In this document: one piece after another, positions 39,880-41,697 of the stretch
Numbering within the stretch: position 1 is the first letter of the stretch
How the letters are laid out: every line of letters starts with the position of its first letter
The notes under the pieces: model-generated
Databases searched by the model: none
What the model saw: the letters and a program-made list of their open reading frames with translations, nothing else
Told to the model about the DNA's origin: nothing
Position numbers and translations under genes: made by a program
IMG/VR virus record: IMGVR_UViG_3300033153_006523
Location: 1-41,697 of that record
Source: a virus
DNA: 41,697 bases
Strand: one strand, 5' to 3'

Positions 39880-39885
39880 TTATTT

Positions 39886-40050
39886 CTAGTCTTTTTTCAC
39901 TGTCAGATTCTCGATGGTCGATTTGTCTAGATCGGATAAAAGCTTTCTAATCTTTTCCAGCACGTGGAAGTGACTCTTCTTGAGTTTTTCGGCGACCAAA
40001 TTACTAGTCGTCCAATTTTCTCCTTTCTTGTGTGTAATTAAATTATTCAT
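39886..40050 (-). CDS. Rha-type regulator, N-terminal part (split gene)
   Basis: The ATG at 40050 is preferred to the one at 40098 because a strong promoter overlaps the extra codons and would place the transcript start within 1 base of this ATG. The 54 residues (MNNLITHKKGENWTTSNLV, then AEKLKKSHFHVLEKIRKLL) are the helix-turn-helix start of a Rha protein, which interferes with host growth or lysogeny in some phages. It ends at TAG, then AAA TAA, then the TTG of the second part, all in frame. Confidence 0.6.
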   Translation of the reverse strand: MNNLITHKKGENWTTSNLVAEKLKKSHFHVLEKIRKLLSDLDKSTIENLTVKKD

Positions 40051-40057
40051 TGCAAAT

Positions 40058-40086
40058 ATAATACACAAACAAAAAACGAAAGTCAA
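40058..40086 (-). promoter_or_regulatory. Sigma70-like promoter, nearly leaderless
   Basis: On the minus strand: -35 TTGACT at 40081-40086, a 17-base spacer and -10 TATTAT at 40058-40063. Start point is predicted at 40051, 1 base from the ATG at 40050. It is the strongest match in this part of the window. Confidence 0.65.
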
Positions 40087-40104
40087 GGAATCTTTCATTG
40101 AATC

Positions 40105-40350
40105 TCACTCCTGCAACACCTTCCTTTTACATCTAGCGATAGTGGCCTGCTTTGGCAGTTGCTGCATATCAGATAGATAAATGAATTTTCTTTTTCCGCT
40201 ACCGTTGAGGATATTGCTATAGAATTCGTTCCATACCTTTGTAGCTAAATCTGTATCATTTTGAGGATTGGCAGTCCTTAAAATATACCTAACTTGATCT
40301 ATAAGAGTATCGTTGGGTTTGGTTTCAGCTTTTAATTCTGTATCAAACAT
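40105..40350 (-). CDS. Small phage protein, possible DNA-binding type
   Basis: The 81-residue protein has the layout of a widespread phage family: DTLIDQVRYILRTANPQNDTD, in part, then ATKVWNEFYSNIL and a C-terminal YLSDMQQLPKQATIARCKRKV, which in relatives reads LP-x-x-x-TI-x-R-x-R-x-K. The C-terminal part may be a short helix-turn-helix. It has its own promoter, with a transcript start predicted 2 bases upstream of the ATG at 40350. Confidence 0.6.
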   Translation of the reverse strand: MFDTELKAETKPNDTLIDQVRYILRTANPQNDTDLATKVWNEFYSNILNGSGKRKFIYLSDMQQLPKQATIARCKRKVLQE

Positions 40351-40358
40351 AGGGCCAT

Positions 40359-40386
40359 ATTATACATTTATCTTGGGACATGTTAA
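40359..40386 (-). promoter_or_regulatory. Sigma70-like promoter, nearly leaderless
   Basis: On the minus strand: -35 TTAACA at 40381-40386, a 16-base spacer, and a perfect -10 TATAAT at 40359-40364. The start point is predicted at 40352, 2 bases before the ATG at 40350. It lies in the divergent gap with the endolysin gene. Confidence 0.55.
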
Positions 40387-40411
40387 GGTGAAAGCACCAT
40401 AAGAATTTCTT

Positions 40412-41416
40412 GTGAAAAAAGCACTCCCACAAAATGTAGCGCAATTTGAAAAGAATCCTTACAGAAAAAAGCGCAGCATATATCATTCCAAAAAGGGTCA
40501 TACAGGGCGAGATTTGAGATACGATGTAGGTGACGTGCTTCTTTCGCCTATTACTGGTACAGTTGTTAGAATTCTTGATCAGAAGCAGATGGGGCGCTGT
40601 ATGTATATTAAGCATCACGCTACTGGCGATATACATGTATTTGCTCACAATAGAGCTTTCCTTGTTAAAGTGGGCGATGATGTTTCAAGATTGCAAGAAA
40701 TTATTGTAACAGGAAATACTGGTACGGCAACTTCGGCCCCTCACGTCCATTATGAAATAATTACTGAGGAGCCTATCAATGTAGAAGATAAAATAATGAC
40801 ACGTAGCTTGGCAGGATTTGTTGGGTACAACACCAACCCGCACAAAAGACTGAAGGAGTTGTATGAATTGCATAATATTGATTTTGAAACAGGCAAACGC
40901 AAAATCATACTTTATCCAGCTTGGCTAAATAATATAATTAAAAGAATATTTTACCCCATATCCGTGCCAGATTCTCATAGAATAAAGAAAGTTAAACAAT
41001 TGAAGCAAGGCTCATCTAATGCATGTAGTGTATATGCATGTTTGCACGCTTTATTGGTGATAGGCAAGCTCGGTAATTTAAAAGGAGCAGAGATTCACAA
41101 GGCGATACTTCTCAAAAGGTACGACAAGTACGATCCTTGGAGAAGCGTATCTACCATAGAAGTATTGAAATATTTAAAAGAGCGTGGGTACATACGCAAA
41201 TACAGGAAAATCAGAAACTCTCTTGGGAATTTTAGAATTAAGATATTTACAGGTCACCCCATAATCGCATCCATCCAGGCGACTAATATGTCGCATGCTG
41301 TGTGTATCAATGAATATAACGAAAAAGAGTTTATAGCGTTGGATTCCAATAGCTACAAAAAGATGGCCATAAAAGATTTCGATACAATAAAAGATTCTTA
41401 TATTTTATTTGTATAG
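40412..41416 (+). CDS. Two-peptidase endolysin: M23 plus papain-like (C39-type) domain
   Basis: The start codon is GTG. Residues 25 to 120 form an M23 zinc peptidase: HTGRD with His30 and Asp34, VFAHN with His79, and HVHYE with His111 and His113; these residues bind zinc and cut peptide cross-links. Residues 195 to 334 look like a C39/papain-type cysteine peptidase: Gln199, GSSNACSVYACLHALL with Cys205, MSHAVCINEY with His295, and ALDSNS with Asp311 or Asn313. The pair in one protein is unusual for an endolysin. No signal peptide is seen, so it needs a holin. Confidence 0.75.
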   Translation: MKKALPQNVAQFEKNPYRKKRSIYHSKKGHTGRDLRYDVGDVLLSPITGTVVRILDQKQMGRCMYIKHHATGDIHVFAHNRAFLVKVGDDVSRLQEIIVTGNTGTATSAPHVHYEIITEEPINVEDKIMTRSLAGFVGYNTNPHKRLKELYELHNIDFETGKRKIILYPAWLNNIIKRIFYPISVPDSHRIKKVKQLKQGSSNACSVYACLHALLVIGKLGNLKGAEIHKAILLKRYDKYDPWRSVSTIEVLKYLKERGYIRKYRKIRNSLGNFRIKIFTGHPIIASIQATNMSHAVCINEYNEKEFIALDSNSYKKMAIKDFDTIKDSYILFV

Positions 41417-41418
41417 CA

Positions 41419-41565
41419 TTAAGTGGCAGTGGCTGCTTTTAATTCTACAATAAATATTTCTAGTTCCTCTACGGTCACTGGGATTCCGCTCTTTTTATTT
41501 ATTATTAGGTATTTTTCAAATAATCTTTCGATATCTTCATTGTGATTGTCTTGGGAATTCATCAT
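41419..41565 (-). CDS. Small acidic helical protein, 48 aa
   Basis: ATG at 41565 (or 41562) starts a 48-codon frame, product MMNSQDNHNEDIERLFEKYL, with IPVTVEELEIFIVELKAATAT at the end (in part). It overlaps the upstream gene by 29 bases and converges on the endolysin gene, 2 bases apart. Unknown function. Confidence 0.4.
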   Translation of the reverse strand: MMNSQDNHNEDIERLFEKYLIINKKSGIPVTVEELEIFIVELKAATAT

Positions 41566-41697
41566 AGATTTTGTGATTAAGTTCATAATGCTCATCTCTC
41601 AATCTATCATCTTTTTTCTGGATGCCAACTTCATATGCTTGCTGGCTTTTGAATTGTTCTTGCTCACTTGTACGACCAACACGGTTCGCGGATTGGG
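41537..41697 (-). CDS. C-terminal part of an unknown gene cut by window edge
   Basis: A frame is open from the right edge for 52 codons to a TGA at 41537. Its product contains NRVGRTSEQEQFKSQQAYEV and DDRLRDEHYELNHKIYDEF, charged and helical. Its 5' end lies outside the window. No family is recognised. Confidence 0.45.
   Translation of the reverse strand, partial: QSANRVGRTSEQEQFKSQQAYEVGIQKKDDRLRDEHYELNHKIYDEFPRQSQ

Noticed and set aside
39880-39900. Programmed -1 frameshift joining the Rha fragments
   Set aside because: The AAAAAAG run is not in the right phase for slippage, the -1 frame soon stops, and the C-terminal part is already in the zero frame after the stops.
1-41697. CRISPR array, insertion sequence, integrase
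   Set aside because: I saw no regular spaced repeats, transposase motifs or tyrosine/serine recombinase gene, so integration cannot be claimed from this window.

Overview
The window is most of the genome of a short-tailed (podovirus-like) double-stranded DNA bacteriophage, or a prophage of that type. It carries the full late set: small and large terminase, portal, scaffold, decoration protein, HK97-fold capsid protein, head-tail adaptor, beta-propeller tail nozzle, fibres, two long internal virion proteins and lysis genes. I see no tape-measure or tail-tube gene. Both ends cut through minus-strand genes, so the window is not bounded by natural ends, or it is a permuted circular genome.

Layout. 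Positions 1 to 11833 are a tightly packed leftward early operon. From its promoter side it holds a replication-initiator-like gene, a Sak4-type ATPase, a PD-(D/E)XK exonuclease, a putative ssDNA-binding protein, a NinB-like protein, four or more HNH-type genes, an XRE regulator, a lysozyme-like protein, small membrane proteins and many small unknowns. Positions 11834 to 12661 are an unusually rich control region: divergent sigma70-like promoters, an attenuator-like hairpin, a possible small RNA with its own terminator, operator-like palindromes and two perfect 10-bp inverted repeats. Positions 12662 to 39167 are the rightward late operon. It starts with a small protein, a GroES-like cochaperonin and a GroEL-like chaperonin, then a ParB-methyltransferase fusion, then packaging, head, fibre, holin-like, tail and internal virion genes. 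Positions 39153 to 41697 are an accessory end with a split Rha-type regulator, small leftward genes and a rightward two-peptidase endolysin (M23 plus a papain-like C39-type domain).

Host. Almost no start codon has a Shine-Dalgarno sequence; most follow A/T-rich leaders. Yet seven good sigma70-type promoters can be read (for example TTGACT-17-TAGTAT and TTGCAG-17-TATAAT), which argues against the typical Bacteroidota promoter form. Four promoters sit so close to their genes that the mRNA would be leaderless or nearly so. This points to a bacterium with little SD dependence and sigma70-like promoters; a Patescibacteria (CPR) host is one possibility but is not proven by the sequence. Long reading frames fit the standard code.

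How it may work together. The early operon makes the replication and recombination machinery (initiator with iteron-like repeats inside its own gene, exonuclease, Sak4, SSB-like). The late operon starts with chaperonins, presumably to fold capsid or fibre proteins, followed by head assembly and packaging. The internal CHAP-like domain would help the phage enter, and the M23/C39 enzyme plus membrane proteins would let progeny out. The most unusual points are the GroES/GroEL module at the head of the late operon, the leaderless HNH genes with private promoters, the structured control region, the adaptor with an inserted jelly-roll-like domain, the Gly-X repeat protein and the two-peptidase endolysin.
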